Under the pieces are notes generated by a model. That model was not told the DNA's origin. It worked only from the letters and a program-made list of their open reading frames with translations, and did no database searches. A DNA stretch of 64,000 nt from Marinoscillum sp964351625 (GTDB lineage Bacteria; Bacteroidota; Bacteroidia; Cytophagales; Cyclobacteriaceae): positions 124,001 through 188,000 of the forward strand of contig CAYGOV010000004.1 in assembly GCA_964351625.1 (NCBI GenBank). Reading direction: 5' to 3'. Shown here piece after piece: positions 27,298-36,502 of this stretch. The position numbers were made by a program, and so were the translations under genes. How positions within the stretch are numbered: the first letter of the stretch is position 1; each line of letters starts with the position of its first letter.

Positions 27298-29697
27298 ATG
27301 TTTAAGAATTTCCTGAAAGTTGCTGTACGCAACTTGCTTAAAAACAAAGTTTACGTCGCTATCAACGTAGTTGGACTTGGTATCGCATTAGCTTGCTGTA
27401 TAGTTGCTTATGTGAACTCCAAATTCAATTGGGACTTTGATAAATCACATACCCAACTCGAGCATATTTATAAAATCCATCAAGTCGTGGATAATCAAGG
27501 TGATTTGATAGAATATGGGAGGGTTCCAATGCCTTTGGCCCAGGCTGTTAGAAATGATTTCTCAAATGTCGATCGTGTATTTCGTTTTGAATCTCACACA
27601 TTCACGGTGAAAGATGTGAACATGGACAAGATCTTCAACACGTCCGTTTGTTATGCAGATGAAGGATTTTTGGACTCATTCACCTTTCCTGTTTTAAGTG
27701 GTAATCTCTCAAGCATTCATGAAATAGAGAATGCAGTGGTTACAGATACCTACGCTAAGAAGTTTTATCAAGATGAAGATCCGATAGGTAAGATCTTAAC
27801 TGTATTTGATGATACTGGAATGAGTTTCAATTTTGTAATTAGTGCGGTTGTTGCGGAGCCTCCGCAAAATTCATCCGTTCATTTTGAGATTCTCACAGCT
27901 TTTGAGAATCGATTCAGAATGTATGATGACAATGTGAAAGGGAATTGGGGTTCTTATGCTCAAAATACTTTTGTATACTTTAATGACCCATCACAGGCGG
28001 AAATTTTTGGACCAATGATGGACAAATACCTGGATGTTCAGAGAGCTGCAAGACCAGATTTCACTGTGAATAATTTCAAGCTTCGGCCAATGGTGGGAAA
28101 CGCTGAAGCTTCAAGAACGATCAGATGGACAGGATTAAGAAATGCCATGCCTAAAGAAGCCATCCTTACTCCTCAAATAATGGCGTTGCTCATTCTACTC
28201 GTTGCTTGCTTCAATTTCACCAATACCGCGATAGCAAACTCGAATCGTAGATTGAAAGAGATAGGAGTGCGTAAAGTGCTAGGTGGAACTAGAAAGCAAT
28301 TGATCAATCAGTTCATGACAGAAAATCTCACAGTATGTTTTCTAGCCTTGTTAATATCTGTTGGGATTGCTTCTATCTTGGTCCCAATGTATGGTGCTAT
28401 GTGGGAAGGTATGGAACTGAAAATGGATCTTTCGAAGGATTTTAGGATCTATATTTTTCTAGTTGTTTTGCTCGTTTTTACTACTACTCTAGCTGGTCTT
28501 TATCCTTCCTTATTTATTAGTAAGTACAAACCAGTAAATATATTAAGAGGAAGTCTGAGTATTGGAGGGGCAGGAAGCTTGACTAAAATTCTACTCGGAA
28601 CACAATACACTTTTACTGTTATTGCCATTTTCGCTAGTGTGGCATTTATCCAAAATGCAAGGTATCAGGACACCTTGGACATGGGATATAATAGAGATCA
28701 AATAATAGGAGTAAGTCTCCTTAATGAAACCCAATATCAGAAGATATATGCTTCTATGCAGGCGAATCCCAATATCACGAGTATTGCAAGTGCGAAAAAT
28801 CACATTGGGCAAGGCAACTATGGAATGACTTTTAAAAATCAGGACAAGGAACTCAATGTCGGTATGTTGGATGTGGGAATAGGTTATACCGAAACGATGG
28901 ATCTTGAAATTGTTGCAGGACGAACATTTTCTAAAGAGTTGGAAGCTTCCGATAGTAGAAGTTCTATCGTAGTGAATGAGAAATTTGTGGAGCAGTTCGA
29001 TTGGGTAGATCCAATTGGGCAAAGATTATATGTAAATGACTCCACGACCTTGACAGTTATTGGTGTTGTAAAGAATTTCTACTTATATGGATTTTGGGCA
29101 CCGTTGGAGCCTTTAGGAATTCGACTTAAAAGCTTAAGGTTTGAAGATGACGGAACTTATAGCTATCTCATTGCCAAAACCAACATCAATGATATATCTC
29201 AAGTCTATAATTATCTGGAAACAGAATGGAATTCCAAAATTCCAAACAAGACCTTTGCTGGCTTCTATCAGGAAGAGTCACTAAGAGGCGCCAAAGAGGT
29301 GAATCAAAACATTTTAACAATATTCAGCTTCTTAGGTATAGTGGCATTTATCTTATCATGCCTAGGATTATTTACTTTGGTGTCCATCAATCTCATTAAA
29401 AAGACAAAAGAAATAGGTGTTCGAAAAGTTTTAGGTGGCGAAGTAAGTCACATTGTATTTTTGATAAGCAAAGGCTATTTTTTGCTTTTATTTGTTTCAA
29501 GTGCTGTAGGAGTGACTGCTGGCTATTATCTTGTGGACGGACTTATCGCATCCATTTTTAATAATTATAAGGATATGGACCTCATTACATTCATAGTTCC
29601 GTCTTTTACTATTATAGTAGTGTCATTGACTATCGCGGGATTACGAACACTTAAAGCTGCAATGATAAACCCTGTGAATGCACTGAGATACGAATAG
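27298..29697 (+). CDS. MacB/FtsX-type ABC transporter permease
   Basis: 799 residues, the double-length Bacteroidota form: N-terminal helix (VYVAINVVGLGIALACCIVAYV), a MacB periplasmic core domain (about 50-270), three-helix FtsX domain (about 285-420), then a second half with a helix, periplasmic domain and another FtsX domain (about 670-799). The coupling segment KEIGVRKVLGG occurs in both halves (RLKEIGVRKVLGGTRKQL and TKEIGVRKVLGGEVSHIV). No ATPase gene is adjacent, so it must use one encoded elsewhere. Export of lipoproteins or peptides is the family theme. Confidence 0.93.
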   Translation: MFKNFLKVAVRNLLKNKVYVAINVVGLGIALACCIVAYVNSKFNWDFDKSHTQLEHIYKIHQVVDNQGDLIEYGRVPMPLAQAVRNDFSNVDRVFRFESHTFTVKDVNMDKIFNTSVCYADEGFLDSFTFPVLSGNLSSIHEIENAVVTDTYAKKFYQDEDPIGKILTVFDDTGMSFNFVISAVVAEPPQNSSVHFEILTAFENRFRMYDDNVKGNWGSYAQNTFVYFNDPSQAEIFGPMMDKYLDVQRAARPDFTVNNFKLRPMVGNAEASRTIRWTGLRNAMPKEAILTPQIMALLILLVACFNFTNTAIANSNRRLKEIGVRKVLGGTRKQLINQFMTENLTVCFLALLISVGIASILVPMYGAMWEGMELKMDLSKDFRIYIFLVVLLVFTTTLAGLYPSLFISKYKPVNILRGSLSIGGAGSLTKILLGTQYTFTVIAIFASVAFIQNARYQDTLDMGYNRDQIIGVSLLNETQYQKIYASMQANPNITSIASAKNHIGQGNYGMTFKNQDKELNVGMLDVGIGYTETMDLEIVAGRTFSKELEASDSRSSIVVNEKFVEQFDWVDPIGQRLYVNDSTTLTVIGVVKNFYLYGFWAPLEPLGIRLKSLRFEDDGTYSYLIAKTNINDISQVYNYLETEWNSKIPNKTFAGFYQEESLRGAKEVNQNILTIFSFLGIVAFILSCLGLFTLVSINLIKKTKEIGVRKVLGGEVSHIVFLISKGYFLLLFVSSAVGVTAGYYLVDGLIASIFNNYKDMDLITFIVPSFTIIVVSLTIAGLRTLKAAMINPVNALRYE

Positions 29698-29779
29698 GAA
29701 AAGACTTTGAGCAAAAGTCAATTGAACTGATGGATAGAATCACGGAAGCATTTATCTTCGAGTTTAACCATCTTAATTC

Positions 29780-30031
29780 ATGTTTGAAGCATTGTACAGT
29801 AAAGCGCTAAACGAAGACTTGTTTGAATCTTGGTTTGAAAAGGGTAGAGAAAACCCGATCGGCTACCACTATCTACTGGTTATTTGGAACTCTTGGGATC
29901 AGGATTATCAGCCAGCATATGTTTCCGACCGTAAGGCCATTTATCAATACCAGAATGATGTGAGCAGCCAAGAAATACTAATTGCTGCGTACGATCTCTA
30001 CTCAGAATCGAGGATTTCACTTGAAGAATAA
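29780..30031 (+). CDS. Small hypothetical protein, 83 residues
   Basis: Not recognised. Acidic, aromatic-rich and without hydrophobic segments, hence cytoplasmic (LFESWFEKGRENPIGYHYLL, VIWNSWDQDYQPAYVSDR). It begins 82 bases after the permease gene. Composition and codon pattern look like a real gene, but no family or function can be given. Confidence 0.5.
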   Translation: MFEALYSKALNEDLFESWFEKGRENPIGYHYLLVIWNSWDQDYQPAYVSDRKAIYQYQNDVSSQEILIAAYDLYSESRISLEE

Positions 30032-30309
30032 AACAGGAGAATTAGTCAGCTCTCTGCAGTAATAGTTGTGTCTACTTAGAGCACCAATATCGAACCTGAT
30101 TATTGAAATGAACGAGACGCTTTGAAACGATAATAAAAAGAAAGGGCCTAAGTCAGTTTCCAACATTGTCGAATTTCCTAATTCAAATCATTTCTGAATG
30201 CAACATAGATCACATAAAGTATGAGATTAATGCAGTTTCTTTGATTTAGTGATTTATCCAAGGTGCTTTTTTTGATGGCCACCTCGGTCACCTAAACGGT
30301 AATGAAAAG

Positions 30310-30582
30310 ATGGAAATGAATAAAATCAATATTGCAAATCTTAGCTGCAACGGATGTGTAAATACGATCACAAAAAAGCTTTCAGCTATTGAAGGAGTAG
30401 AAAATGTTGCAGTTTCCCTTGAAACAAGTGAAGTTACAGTCAATCATAACAAGACCGTAGATCGTCAGATACTCACTGAGAAGCTAAGAGCGCTCGGCTA
30501 TCCTGAAGCCACTGAGAAAAATGGTTTACTGACACATATCAAAAGTGTGGGTAGCTGTATGGTAGGGAGAATTACTAGCTAG
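30310..30582 (+). CDS. Heavy-metal-associated (HMA) domain protein
   Basis: 90 residues. An HMA fold (4-66) like CopZ or the N-terminal domains of Cu+-ATPases: KINIANLSCNGCVNTITKKL with the metal-binding CNGC, then VENVAVSLETSEVTVNHN and LRALGYPEAT. A 20-residue tail carries another cysteine (VGSCMVGRI). It would bind Cu+ or Zn2+ or deliver it to a partner. It stands alone about 220 bases before the molybdopterin operon. An ATG two codons inside the frame is an equally good start. Confidence 0.85.
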   Translation: MEMNKINIANLSCNGCVNTITKKLSAIEGVENVAVSLETSEVTVNHNKTVDRQILTEKLRALGYPEATEKNGLLTHIKSVGSCMVGRITS

Positions 30583-30592
30583 GACCTGTTCA

Positions 30593-30647
30593 CTCAAGCA
30601 AAGATCGCACAAATCACGAGTTATGAGATCTTTAATTCTTGCTTGAG
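30593..30647. other. Inverted repeat behind the HMA gene
   Basis: Outer arms CTCAAGCAA (30593-30601) and TTGCTTGAG (30639-30647) are perfectly complementary; inner arms AGATC (30602-30606) and GATCT (30627-30631) extend the stem with a seven-base bulge on the 3' side. No T run follows, so it is a poor intrinsic terminator. It lies 11 bases behind the HMA stop and 160 bases ahead of moaD. Confidence 0.4.
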
Positions 30648-30806
30648 CTAATTTGGATCATATAAATCATACAAGAATTACGCTTGTGAAAATGAATCAA
30701 ATGACGATTCGTATATTTACTAACCAAAGAGAGTTTAGACTCACTTTAATGTTTTGTTTCGGTTTGTTTGAAGCATCTTCAATACGAGAATTGAATTAAT
30801 TTAGGA

Positions 30807-31046
30807 ATGGCTGTAACGATAAAGTACTTTGGATTATTAGCCGAGCTAGTAGGTTTGGATGAAGAAAAACATGAAATCGAGGACTTTGGAGGAAATATCC
30901 AAAAGCTTAAAAAACAGTTCCTAGCAAAATATCCATCAACTCGTGATATCTCTTTTCAAGTGGCTTTAAATCAAACATTAGTGCAGATTGGGGAAGTGAA
31001 AGATGGAGATGAAATAGCATTTTTACCACCTTTTGCTGGAGGCTGA
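30807..31046 (+). CDS. moaD: Molybdopterin synthase small subunit MoaD
   Basis: 79 residues, ubiquitin-like fold, ending in the required Gly-Gly (PPFAGG) that is thiocarboxylated to carry sulfur into molybdopterin. VTIKYFGLLAELVG and DGDEIAFLPP fit the family. Its TGA overlaps the ATG of moeB by one base. It opens a six-gene molybdenum-cofactor operon whose genes overlap or abut almost throughout. Confidence 0.93.
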   Translation: MAVTIKYFGLLAELVGLDEEKHEIEDFGGNIQKLKKQFLAKYPSTRDISFQVALNQTLVQIGEVKDGDEIAFLPPFAGG

Positions 31047-32059
31047 TGAACGAGAGATACCAGAGACAAATCAAATTACCAGAAGTTGGAAGTGACGGCC
31101 AAGAGCTTCTGCGAAAGGCTCGAGTTCTCATCGTTGGTGTGGGTGGACTTGGCTGTCCTGCTGCTCAATATCTTACAGCTGCAGGAGTAGGATTTATTGG
31201 ATTAATGGATCATGATCTCGTGGATGAAAGCAATCTTCATCGCCAAATACTATTTTCTGAAATACATATTGGACGGTCGAAGGCAGTTGCCGCTACTGAA
31301 GTACTGCGACAGATGAATCCTGATATCACGATAACAGCTATAGATGCTGCCTTAGATGAAGAGAATGCAATCGCGCTATTAAAGGAATACGATATCATTA
31401 TTGACGGAACGGATAACTTTCAATCTAAGTACTTGATCAATGATGCTTGTATCAAAACTAAAAAACCTTTTATAAGTGCATCTATCTACAGATATCAGGG
31501 TCAATTATCCGTCTTCAATTATGAAGAAGGGCCGTCTTACAGGTGTCTGTATCCAGATTACCCGCAAAAAGACAATATTAGCTGCGAAGAAACTGGGGTA
31601 TTGGGCGTCTTACCTGGTATGATGGGGGTTCTTCAGGCAACAGAGGCACTAAAAATAATTCTTAAAATCGGAAATGTGCTTTCAGGAAGGTTAAAAATCA
31701 TTGATATGCTTAGCGCAAAAGAGCAACAAATCAACTTTCATCGAAATGATGAAGAAATTGAGCGTATCAAAATAGCCCCTTTGAAGGTTAAATTGATCAC
31801 CTGTGAAACAGCTCATAATGAAAGGCTTTATTTAGATGTTAGAGAGCTTTACGAGGAGCCGGTACCTACTAATGGACGACTTTTACGCATTCCAATTAGT
31901 GAATTGAAGCAGAGAATAAACGAGGTACCCAGAGATGAGAAGGTGCATGTATTCTGTCAATCAGGTAATAGGAGCAGAGAGGCGATCTTACTTTTAGAGA
32001 GTGGATTTCAATTCAATAACTTAGTCGACGCTGGAGGTATAGAGGAAATCATTACATGA
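31046..32059 (+). CDS. moeB: MoaD-adenylating enzyme MoeB with C-terminal rhodanese domain
   Basis: 337 residues. The E1-like/ThiF domain (1-240) has VLIVGVGGLGCPAAQYL, the arginine-bearing SNLHRQILF and SCEETGVLGVLPG. The rhodanese domain (about 255-337) has an intact active-site loop FCQSGNRSREA. The protein therefore both adenylates the MoaD C-terminus and supplies persulfide sulfur, like eukaryotic MOCS3. Oddly, the structural zinc site of MoeB looks degraded: only one Cys of the first CxxC remains (SYRCLYPD) and no second CxxC is seen. It overlaps moaD by one base and moaE by four. Confidence 0.92.
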   Translation: MNERYQRQIKLPEVGSDGQELLRKARVLIVGVGGLGCPAAQYLTAAGVGFIGLMDHDLVDESNLHRQILFSEIHIGRSKAVAATEVLRQMNPDITITAIDAALDEENAIALLKEYDIIIDGTDNFQSKYLINDACIKTKKPFISASIYRYQGQLSVFNYEEGPSYRCLYPDYPQKDNISCEETGVLGVLPGMMGVLQATEALKIILKIGNVLSGRLKIIDMLSAKEQQINFHRNDEEIERIKIAPLKVKLITCETAHNERLYLDVRELYEEPVPTNGRLLRIPISELKQRINEVPRDEKVHVFCQSGNRSREAILLLESGFQFNNLVDAGGIEEIIT

Positions 32060-32499
32060 AAAATAAAGAGCCAAAGAAAGTATTCGTGGAAGGGCCTATC
32101 TCTCCTGATAAAATTGCTAATTCAATAGCTAATCATCAATCCAAGACCAACATAGGGGCACACAGCATCTTTCTAGGACAGGTTCGTGCTGATGAAATAG
32201 ATGGAAGAATCGTGACGGCTATAGCATATTCAGCTTATGTTGAAATGGCGGAAAAGGTATTTAATGAAATAAGAGAAGCTGCATTTTTACAGTTTGATAT
32301 GACTTGCTGCCATATCTATCATAGCTTGGGTACGGTGAAGGCTGGAGAATTGTGTTTGTTTATTTTCACCTCTTCAGCACATCGAAAGGTGGCTATAGAG
32401 GCCTGTAATTATTTAGTAGAAGAGATCAAACTTAAGGTTCCTGTTTTTGGTAAAGAGCTTTTTGACGATCATACACATCATTGGAAAGTAAATCAATAA
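32056..32499 (+). CDS. moaE: Molybdopterin synthase catalytic subunit MoaE
   Basis: 147 residues, normal size. It converts cyclic pyranopterin monophosphate to molybdopterin with thiocarboxylated MoaD. Conserved MoaE features: GAHSIFLGQVRAD near 37-50, AIAYSAYVEMAEK, CCHIYHSLGTVKAGELCLFI, SAHRKVAIEACNYLVEEIK and a lysine-rich VPVFGKELFDDHTHHW. Its ATG overlaps the moeB stop by four bases and its stop abuts the next start codon. Confidence 0.93.
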   Translation: MKNKEPKKVFVEGPISPDKIANSIANHQSKTNIGAHSIFLGQVRADEIDGRIVTAIAYSAYVEMAEKVFNEIREAAFLQFDMTCCHIYHSLGTVKAGELCLFIFTSSAHRKVAIEACNYLVEEIKLKVPVFGKELFDDHTHHWKVNQ

Positions 32500-33393
32500 A
32501 TGGTAGACATTACACATAAATCCAATACGCTAAGAGTAGCAACAGCACAGGCCATACTGAAAGTTGGGAGTCAAAATACAATTGATTTGATCAATGCGCA
32601 CAAAATTCCGAAAGGTAACGTGTTCGAGATGTCCAAAGCCGCAGGATTGCTAGGAGTGAAGAAAACATCAGATTTACTCCCAGATTGCCATCCGCTGCCC
32701 ATAGAGTTTACAGGTATTGAATACGAAATAGATGGCTTGGAAATCAAGATCGTAATGACTGTAAAAACGATTTATAAGACAGGAGTGGAAGTAGAGGCCA
32801 TGCATGGAGCCAGTATCGTTGCTCTGAATATGTATGATATGCTAAAGCCTGTTGACAAGCATATTGAAATTACTTCGATTAAGCTATTAAATAAAACAGG
32901 TGGCAAATCCTCGTTCAAGCAACCCATGAGCGGCTTGACTTGTAGTGTCATAGTTTGTTCTGATACTGTGTCTAGAGGCGAAAAGGTAGATAAAGGAGGC
33001 AAATTGATTGTTGCTGCCATGGAAGCCTTCGGTTTGAGTGTTTTGTATGTAGTGGTTCCTGATGAGATAGTAGCTATTCAAGCACAAGTTGAAAATGCGA
33101 CCACCGATCTATTAATATTCACTGGTGGAACAGGAGTGAGCCCGAGAGATGTTTCTCCGGAGGCCATACGGCCACTTCTTGATATCAATTTAATGGGAGT
33201 AGAAGAGGAAATGCGACGCTATGGTCAGGAGCGTATGCCTTACGCAATGTTATCACGATCAGTGGCTGGTATAAAAGAGAAAAAAGTAATTTTAGCACTC
33301 CCGGGATCTTCAGGAGGCGTTACCGATTGCTTGAATGCTATCATGCCTCATTTATTTCATGTGTTTCATGTTCTGAAAGGAGGAGGTCACTAA
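32500..33393 (+). CDS. moaCB: Bifunctional MoaC-MogA/MoaB fusion
   Basis: 297 residues joining two enzymes. Residues 1-145 are MoaC (cyclic pyranopterin monophosphate synthase): MVDITHKSNTLRVATAQA, EMSKAAGLLGVKKTSDLLPDCHPLPI, and VEAMHGASIVALNMYDMLK. Residues 146-297 are a MogA/MoaB molybdopterin adenylyltransferase: CSVIVCSDTVSRGEKVDKGG, LLIFTGGTGVSPRDVSPEA and ILALPGSSGGVTDC. The fusion makes both products from one message and is known from other Bacteroidota. It begins directly after the moaE stop; its TAA overlaps the moaA ATG by one base. The end encodes an AGGAGG that also serves moaA. Confidence 0.92.
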   Translation: MVDITHKSNTLRVATAQAILKVGSQNTIDLINAHKIPKGNVFEMSKAAGLLGVKKTSDLLPDCHPLPIEFTGIEYEIDGLEIKIVMTVKTIYKTGVEVEAMHGASIVALNMYDMLKPVDKHIEITSIKLLNKTGGKSSFKQPMSGLTCSVIVCSDTVSRGEKVDKGGKLIVAAMEAFGLSVLYVVVPDEIVAIQAQVENATTDLLIFTGGTGVSPRDVSPEAIRPLLDINLMGVEEEMRRYGQERMPYAMLSRSVAGIKEKKVILALPGSSGGVTDCLNAIMPHLFHVFHVLKGGGH

Positions 33394-34376
33394 TGGAATC
33401 AAAAATCATTGATAAGTTTGGGAGACCCCATACCTACTTAAGAATCTCACTGACAGATAGGTGCAACCTGCGCTGCTTTTACTGTATGCCAGAAGAGGGC
33501 ATAGAGCTAATGGAAAAGCCCAGTATAATGACCCATGAAGAGGTTGTTGCGATCTCTAAGACCTTTGTAAACTTAGGAGTCAATACTATTCGTCTTACTG
33601 GTGGAGAGCCATTGATACGCAAGAATTTTGAGTTTCTAGCAAGAGCATTGACTAACCTCGGAGTAGACTTAAAACTCACTACAAATGGTATTTTGTTAGA
33701 TAAGTATTTTGATCTTTTTGAAGAGATTGGTCTTAGGAAAATCAATATTAGTCTTGACACCCTCGATAAAGCCAAAAATGCCTTTGTGACAAAGAGAGAT
33801 TACTTTGATCGAATTATGCAAAATATAAAGGAGGGTCTCAATCGTGGATTTCAATTGAAACTGAATATTGTTTTGATCAAAGGGGTCAATGACAAAGAGA
33901 TTAATGACTTTATTGAATTGACTAAAGACGAAAACCTATCTGTCAAATTCATTGAATTTATGCCATTCAAAGGCAATAAATGGGATTGGAGCAAAGGAGT
34001 AAGTGAAGATGAGATTTTGACTAGAGTCAAATCCCGATATGAAAAAGTGCTCACACTGAGAAATCCTAAACATAGCACCTCTAAAAATTTCCAGATAGAA
34101 GATCATAAAGGCTCATTTGGCATCATCAGTACAATCACAAGTCCATTTTGCTCTGGATGTAATAGGATACGTCTTACTGCTGATGGCAAAATGAAAAATT
34201 GTTTATTTGCCAATGCTGAAACTGACTTGTTAGGTCCGATTCGCAATGGTGAGAACATTGATCAGCTAATCCTTGATTCCATCCAAAAGAAGAAGTTTTC
34301 TCGTGATGGCATGGATCTTAAAATGGATGAGGATCAATATGAAAATAATCGATCAATGATTTCAATCGGCGGCTAA
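33393..34376 (+). CDS. moaA: GTP 3',8-cyclase MoaA (radical SAM)
   Basis: 327 residues from the ATG at 33393, preceded by an AGGAGG at 33381-33386, a rare strong Shine-Dalgarno sequence for this phylum. The radical SAM cluster motif is CNLRCFYC (Cys24, 28, 31), the C-terminal cluster is at Cys253, 256 and 270 (CSGCNRIRL ... NCLF), and the protein ends in the Gly-Gly needed for activity. It performs the first step of molybdopterin synthesis from GTP. An open frame reaches back to 33327 inside the previous gene, but the family starts at FGRPHTYLRIS. It overlaps moeA by one base. Confidence 0.95.
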   Translation: MESKIIDKFGRPHTYLRISLTDRCNLRCFYCMPEEGIELMEKPSIMTHEEVVAISKTFVNLGVNTIRLTGGEPLIRKNFEFLARALTNLGVDLKLTTNGILLDKYFDLFEEIGLRKINISLDTLDKAKNAFVTKRDYFDRIMQNIKEGLNRGFQLKLNIVLIKGVNDKEINDFIELTKDENLSVKFIEFMPFKGNKWDWSKGVSEDEILTRVKSRYEKVLTLRNPKHSTSKNFQIEDHKGSFGIISTITSPFCSGCNRIRLTADGKMKNCLFANAETDLLGPIRNGENIDQLILDSIQKKKFSRDGMDLKMDEDQYENNRSMISIGG

Positions 34377-35539
34377 TGGTATCCATTGAAGAAGCATTAA
34401 AATTAGTAGGGGAGCAGCAGGTAAATCTTGATGCAATTGAATTGCCGATTGAAGGGTCTCTTCATTATTGTCTAGCGGAGAATATTTTCGCACCGTTTGA
34501 CTTACCGTCTTTTGACAACTCGGCAATGGACGGCTATGCGCTTTCTGGATCAGGAGTGTCATTTGAAATAGTGGATGAAGTAGCAGCTGGAGATACAAGG
34601 ACTTTGGCGCTATCAGAAGGGCAAGCCATGCGAATATTTACTGGAGGTAAAGTCCCACAAAACACCACCGCTGTAGTGATGCAAGAGAAAACTAAGGTGG
34701 CTGCAAATCACTTGGAGCTAATAGAAGTACAGCATCCAGGCAATAACATCAGAAGGAAAGGTGACGAAATTTCTCAAGGCAAATTGGTTTTTGAAGTTGG
34801 CCATCTTCTTAATCCCGCAAGTATGGGCATCATAAGCTCTTTAGGCATAAATCAAGTAACTGTTTTTAAAAAGCCAAATGTCCGGATCATCGCCACAGGT
34901 AATGAGTTGATACAAACTGGGGAGGAGATAACGGAAGGAAAAATTTATGAATCCAACAGTATTACTTTAATGGGTGCTTTGCGAGATAATGGCTTTAGTT
35001 GTGATTCCAGAAAAGTACTGAGGGATGATTTAGCTACGATCTCATCGGGAATCGCAGAGAACCTTCATAACTGCGATGTGCTTTTGATCTCAGGTGGAAT
35101 CTCTGTGGGCGATTACGATTTTGCGAAGGAAGCATTGGAGGCAAATGGAGTAAAGGAGATTTTCTATAAAGTTCTCCAAAAGCCTGGAAAGCCACTTTAT
35201 TTTGGAAGAAAGGGTCATTCGTTTGTATTTGCCTTACCGGGAAACCCAGCCTCAGCATTGACTTGTTTTTATATCTATGTCTTACCAATCCTTCAAAAGA
35301 TAGCTGGTGGTGAAGGTAAAGGTTTGATGCGTTTGAAACTTCCTTTGAGTCATCAGTATATTATGAAAATCGGTCGACCAACATATCTTAAAGCAACTAT
35401 CGAAGGCCACATGGTTTCTATTCTCGAACATCAAGGCTCATCTATGATCAGTTCCATGGCCATTGGAAATGCGCTTGTTCTGATAAAGCAACCAATGGAA
35501 TTCGAAAAGGGAGACTTAGTCGAATGTATTTTGATGTAG
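34376..35539 (+). CDS. moeA: Molybdopterin molybdotransferase MoeA
   Basis: 387 residues. It inserts molybdate into adenylated molybdopterin made by the Mog domain two genes upstream. Recognisable segments: LPSFDNSAMDGYAL, IFTGGKVPQNTTAVVMQE, VRIIATGNELIQTGEEITEGKIYESNS (read as separate conserved blocks), LLISGGISVGDYDF and FALPGNPASALTCF. Its ATG overlaps the moaA stop. It is the last cofactor gene of the operon; a TauE-type exporter gene follows after four bases and may belong to the same transcript. Confidence 0.95.
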   Translation: MVSIEEALKLVGEQQVNLDAIELPIEGSLHYCLAENIFAPFDLPSFDNSAMDGYALSGSGVSFEIVDEVAAGDTRTLALSEGQAMRIFTGGKVPQNTTAVVMQEKTKVAANHLELIEVQHPGNNIRRKGDEISQGKLVFEVGHLLNPASMGIISSLGINQVTVFKKPNVRIIATGNELIQTGEEITEGKIYESNSITLMGALRDNGFSCDSRKVLRDDLATISSGIAENLHNCDVLLISGGISVGDYDFAKEALEANGVKEIFYKVLQKPGKPLYFGRKGHSFVFALPGNPASALTCFYIYVLPILQKIAGGEGKGLMRLKLPLSHQYIMKIGRPTYLKATIEGHMVSILEHQGSSMISSMAIGNALVLIKQPMEFEKGDLVECILM

Positions 35540-35543
35540 CTAT

Positions 35544-36302
35544 ATGCCTTTAGAATACCTTCTTCCTTTCTTATTTCTATTTGTCGCCTTTGTCTATTCT
35601 TCGATTGGTTTTGGAGGCGGATCGAGCTACTTGGCGATCATGAGCATTTTCCTAACCGACTTTCATGAGATCAGGTCAATAGCGCTGCTACTCAACCTAA
35701 CTGTCGTAAGCATAGGTACTATCATGTATTTGAGGTATCGCGTTTTTGATTGGAAGAGTTTTTGGCCATTCTTGCTGCCGAGCGTTCCTTTAGCCTATTT
35801 AGGTGCACAGATGAGATTGTCCGAACGTATGTTTTTTCTCATCTTAGGCTCATTGCTGGTAATAGCTGTGCTAGCTATGCTTTTGAAGTACTTACCCAAA
35901 CCAACCAACACAAGAGAATTTAGTGTACTAAAAAGAGCTGGCTTAGGTGGTACTATCGGATTTTTCGCAGGCCTATCAGGTATTGGAGGAGGTATTTATC
36001 TATCTCCAGTGCTTCATATGGTCCGATGGAAAGATGCCTACAAAATAGCTTCCTTGTCTTCAGTTTTCATTTTGGTAAACTCTGTCGCTGGACTCTCCGG
36101 AATGTTGGTATCCAATACCTTTACTATTGATGGCCAACTTACTTTCAGATTGATTTTAGCGGTCTTCATTGGAGGTCTTTTGGGGTCTTATTTATCCAAC
36201 CGATCATTTAATACAGGCATACTTACAATTCTTACTGCCATATTGGTTTTATATGTAGGTCTTAGATTGATTTTTTTACACGGATATGGTATCAAAATTT
36301 AG
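35544..36302 (+). CDS. TauE/SafE (TSUP) family membrane exporter
   Basis: 252 residues with about eight hydrophobic segments in two repeats, each opening with the glycine-rich family motif: SSIGFGGGSSYLAIM (N-terminal half) and FFAGLSGIGGGIYLSPVL (C-terminal half). TSUP proteins move sulfite, sulfonates or other organosulfur anions. Being wedged between molybdopterin genes and a Psr-like molybdoenzyme, export of a sulfur oxyanion produced or consumed by that enzyme is the best guess, but the substrate cannot be read from sequence. Confidence 0.85.
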   Translation: MPLEYLLPFLFLFVAFVYSSIGFGGGSSYLAIMSIFLTDFHEIRSIALLLNLTVVSIGTIMYLRYRVFDWKSFWPFLLPSVPLAYLGAQMRLSERMFFLILGSLLVIAVLAMLLKYLPKPTNTREFSVLKRAGLGGTIGFFAGLSGIGGGIYLSPVLHMVRWKDAYKIASLSSVFILVNSVAGLSGMLVSNTFTIDGQLTFRLILAVFIGGLLGSYLSNRSFNTGILTILTAILVLYVGLRLIFLHGYGIKI

Positions 36303-36502
36303 AGGAGAGATAGGTGTCTAATGTCATCTAAAGAACCATGTTGTTTGAAGGGCATGGCTCCTCAAACCCTAGATTTAGCCAATGCAAATTGGTTCGCTTG
36401 AAGCTTTATTCAGTTGGGATATTTAATCACATCGGCCTATGATGAAACTCATACCTACACTATTGGATTGAAGTTACTTTGCATTCAATAGATATTGAAA
36501 GC

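Noticed and set aside
28591..29022. 143-codon open frame opposite the FtsX permease gene
   Set aside because: Shadow of the permease coding frame with no credible domain.
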